Part shown: positions 40,560 through 42,342 of the stretch, in pieces
Position numbering within the stretch: the stretch's first letter is position 1
Layout: every line of letters starts with the position of its first letter
Origin: an uncultured Prochlorococcus sp.
GTDB lineage: Bacteria > Cyanobacteriota > Cyanobacteriia > PCC-6307 > Cyanobiaceae
Direction: 5' to 3'
Length of the DNA stretch: 42,342 bases
Assembly (NCBI GenBank): GCA_902624105.1
Contig: CACNWH010000010.1
Location: 1-42,342 of the forward strand
Translations under genes and position numbers: made by a program
The notes under the pieces: generated by a model
Database searches by the model: none
The model's input: only the letters and a program-made list of their open reading frames with translations
Told to the model about the DNA's origin: nothing

Positions 40560-41603
40560 ATGGATTACAAAACATCTGGTGTGGATATTGAAGCAGGAAG
40601 AGAATTTGTATCTGAAATCAAAGAAGCCGTAGAGAAAACGCATGCACCAAATGTAATTAATAGTATTGGAGGTTTTGGTGGACTTTTTAAATTACCATTA
40701 AATAAATATAAAAATCCTGTTTTGGTTTCAGGAACAGATGGAGTTGGAACGAAGCTCGAGTTAGCGCAAGCAAAAAACTTTCACTTTGAAGTGGGTACTG
40801 ACTTAGTCGCAATGTGCATAAACGATATTATTACTACTGGAGCATCTCCTTTATTTTTTCTTGATTATATTGCAACTGGAAAACTAGATAAGAATCAACT
40901 TAAAAATGTAATTCTTGGGATTGCAAATAGTTGTAAAGAAAATAATTGTTCATTATTAGGTGGTGAAACAGCAGAGATGCCAGGTTTCTATTCGCCAAAT
41001 AAGTATGATTTGGCTGGTTTTTGTGTTGGAGTTGTAGATGAAGAAAAATTAATAGATGGTAAACTTATTAAAGAAAATGATTTAATAATTGCTATAGAAA
41101 GTAGTGGAATTCATAGTAATGGATTCAGCTTGGTGAGAAATATAATTCAAAATGTAGAAAATATAGAAAGTGAATTTGAAAAGATAACCAATTTAAATTT
41201 TTATAATGAGCTTTTAAAACCTACAAAGATATATTCAAATTTGATAAAACAACTTTTATTAGAAAATATAGAAATTAAAGGTATGGCTCATATTACTGGA
41301 GGAGGAATACCTGAAAATTTACCTAGATGTATGCCTTCAGATTTCATACCTCATATTTTTCGAGATTCATGGGATATCCCATATATTTTTAATTTTCTTA
41401 GGGAATTTGGCCAAATCCCTGAAAATGATCTATGGAATACTTTTAATTTAGGAGTTGGATATTGTCTCGTTGTTGAGAAGAAATATAAGCAAGAAGTTTT
41501 TAATATTTGTGAATCTCTGGGCTTTTCAAGCTGGGAGATTGGAAAAATATTAAATAAAAAGGAAGCAAATGTTAATCAATTTATTAAAGGTATTTCTATT
41601 TAG
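40560..41603 (+). CDS. purM: Phosphoribosylformylglycinamidine cyclo-ligase
   Basis: A 347-residue PurM (AIR synthetase). It shows the ATP site SGTDGVGTKLELAQ, DLVAMCINDIITTGASPLFFLDY, LLGGETAEMPGFY, SSGIHSNGFSLVR and the MAHITGGGIPENLPR C-domain signature. It closes FGAM to AIR in the fifth step of de novo purine synthesis. Length is normal. It is followed by a 126-bp AT-rich gap and then a hypothetical gene. Confidence 0.97.
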   Translation: MDYKTSGVDIEAGREFVSEIKEAVEKTHAPNVINSIGGFGGLFKLPLNKYKNPVLVSGTDGVGTKLELAQAKNFHFEVGTDLVAMCINDIITTGASPLFFLDYIATGKLDKNQLKNVILGIANSCKENNCSLLGGETAEMPGFYSPNKYDLAGFCVGVVDEEKLIDGKLIKENDLIIAIESSGIHSNGFSLVRNIIQNVENIESEFEKITNLNFYNELLKPTKIYSNLIKQLLLENIEIKGMAHITGGGIPENLPRCMPSDFIPHIFRDSWDIPYIFNFLREFGQIPENDLWNTFNLGVGYCLVVEKKYKQEVFNICESLGFSSWEIGKILNKKEANVNQFIKGISI

Positions 41604-41729
41604 GATTTATTAAATTTTTTTAATTAAGGAACAATCAATAATTTTTATACACAAATAAAAAAGTAAGATGTAAGATAGTAAACAATAAACTAAAAAAAGT
41701 ACGTTTAATTAGTTAGATTTATTAACCTT

Positions 41730-42342
41730 ATGCCTTTTGAAAATAATAGGAGAATTACTCGTAGAAGAAGCTCTGCTGGACCCACACCTCCAAGGAGACC
41801 AGTTGGGAATTCTTCAGAATTTAACAATCGTCAAAATCAAGGACCAAGACCAACTTTTTTGACTCTCAGGGATCATGGAAAAGTTTTTGTAGCTGATTTG
41901 CCTAATTTATCTGATGGTCAATTAGCGCACATAAGTAAAGAAGCTAACGAGGTTTTGAATAGTTTAGAAAAAAGATTAGATGACTTAGAAAATGAATCAA
42001 ATGTAAGTAGTCCAGAAAATGATACTTTGATCAAAGCTTCCACCAAAAGAGATGTCACTTTAAGATTTATCAAATCAATAGAAGAAGAACAAGAACATAG
42101 AAAAAATAATCCTGCATTAAGAGATGCAGCCTCTGAATCTTTACCAAGAACTTTCCTTGAAGTTGCTAGACATAGACTACCAGGTGCAACTTTTGACTCA
42201 CTTTTAAGAGAGGCTCTTGAAGCTTGCGCTGTTGAGGATCAAGTTAAAGAATCAACGGTAAAAGAAAGATCTAAAGAAACAGTTAAAATAATGGATATTC
42301 CATCTTCTAACGCTAATACATCTCTAATTGTTAGTATCGATT
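41730..42342 (+). CDS. Conserved hypothetical protein, truncated by window end
   Basis: An open frame starting ATG at 41730 runs without stop to the last base (204 codons visible). The N-terminus is Arg/Pro/Ser-rich and probably disordered (PFENNRRITRRRSSAGPTPPRR). Then come ADLPNLSDGQLAHISKEANEVLNSLEKRLDDLENE, a likely coiled coil, and an acidic/helical part (SLPRTFLEVARHRLPGATFDSLLREALEAC). It has no signal peptide or membrane span and no catalytic motif I recognise. Base composition is like its neighbours. The C-terminus lies outside the window. Confidence 0.7.
   Translation, partial: MPFENNRRITRRRSSAGPTPPRRPVGNSSEFNNRQNQGPRPTFLTLRDHGKVFVADLPNLSDGQLAHISKEANEVLNSLEKRLDDLENESNVSSPENDTLIKASTKRDVTLRFIKSIEEEQEHRKNNPALRDAASESLPRTFLEVARHRLPGATFDSLLREALEACAVEDQVKESTVKERSKETVKIMDIPSSNANTSLIVSID

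Noticed and set aside
41661-41688. Short direct repeats GTAAGAT-GTAAGAT-(A)GTAAAC upstream of the last gene
   Set aside because: Repeats are 7 bases in an AT-rich gap, with spacing unlike HLR1 or other known operators; chance is likely.

Overview
The window is a compact, very AT-rich stretch of a marine picocyanobacterial chromosome, almost certainly Prochlorococcus of a high-light clade. The inference rests on the base composition, tight gene packing, GTG/TTG starts, the photosystem I gene psaC, the bilin operon ho1-pebA-pebB without nearby phycobilisome genes, the response regulator RpaB, and picocyanobacteria-type proteins such as NdhS and a PanC-Cmk fusion. No strain is assigned. No prophage, insertion sequence, CRISPR array or genomic island is visible; this is mostly core genome.

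Layout. 1-7.4 kb: MgtE Mg2+ transporter, a group 2 sigma factor, an alpha/beta hydrolase, a PfkB sugar kinase, TsaE, S-adenosylhomocysteine hydrolase, a DedA membrane protein and SSB. 7.5-12.6 kb: the mreBCD cell-shape operon, rpaB, lysS and a small conserved protein. 12.6-18 kb: smpB, then a ruvB-TPR-amidohydrolase-small membrane protein operon, then a TPP riboswitch and thiC. 18-22 kb: a minus-strand acpP-fabF-tkt set, divergent from psaC. 22-26 kb: glmS, rimM, ndhS, rnc, the RNase P RNA and tRNA-Arg(CCU). 26-36 kb: two conserved hypotheticals, glycogen phosphorylase, an Na+/H+ antiporter, a second alpha/beta hydrolase, an epimerase-like protein, a four-carbon sugar-acid kinase family protein and isocitrate dehydrogenase. 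36-42.3 kb: a conserved hypothetical, heme oxygenase with pebA and pebB, a low-molecular-weight phosphatase, panC-cmk, purM and a hypothetical gene cut by the window end.

How parts fit. rpaB encodes the light/redox response regulator, and an HLR1-like RpaB box lies just upstream of psaC in the same window. ho1, pebA and pebB together convert heme to phycoerythrobilin. acpP and fabF are fatty-acid synthesis genes running into the Calvin-cycle/pentose phosphate gene tkt. rnpB and rnc are adjacent and co-oriented, so two RNA-processing activities may share transcription.

The most unusual signal is in the acpP-psaC intergenic region. At 21648-21677, 103 bp upstream of psaC, there is a second copy of the first ten psaC codons. 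It matches at 26 of 30 bases. Three of the four differences are synonymous third-position changes, and the fourth turns codon 2 into a stop. It looks like the relic of a once-functional psaC 5' end, or a retained regulatory decoy. No other clearly new multi-gene system was found.
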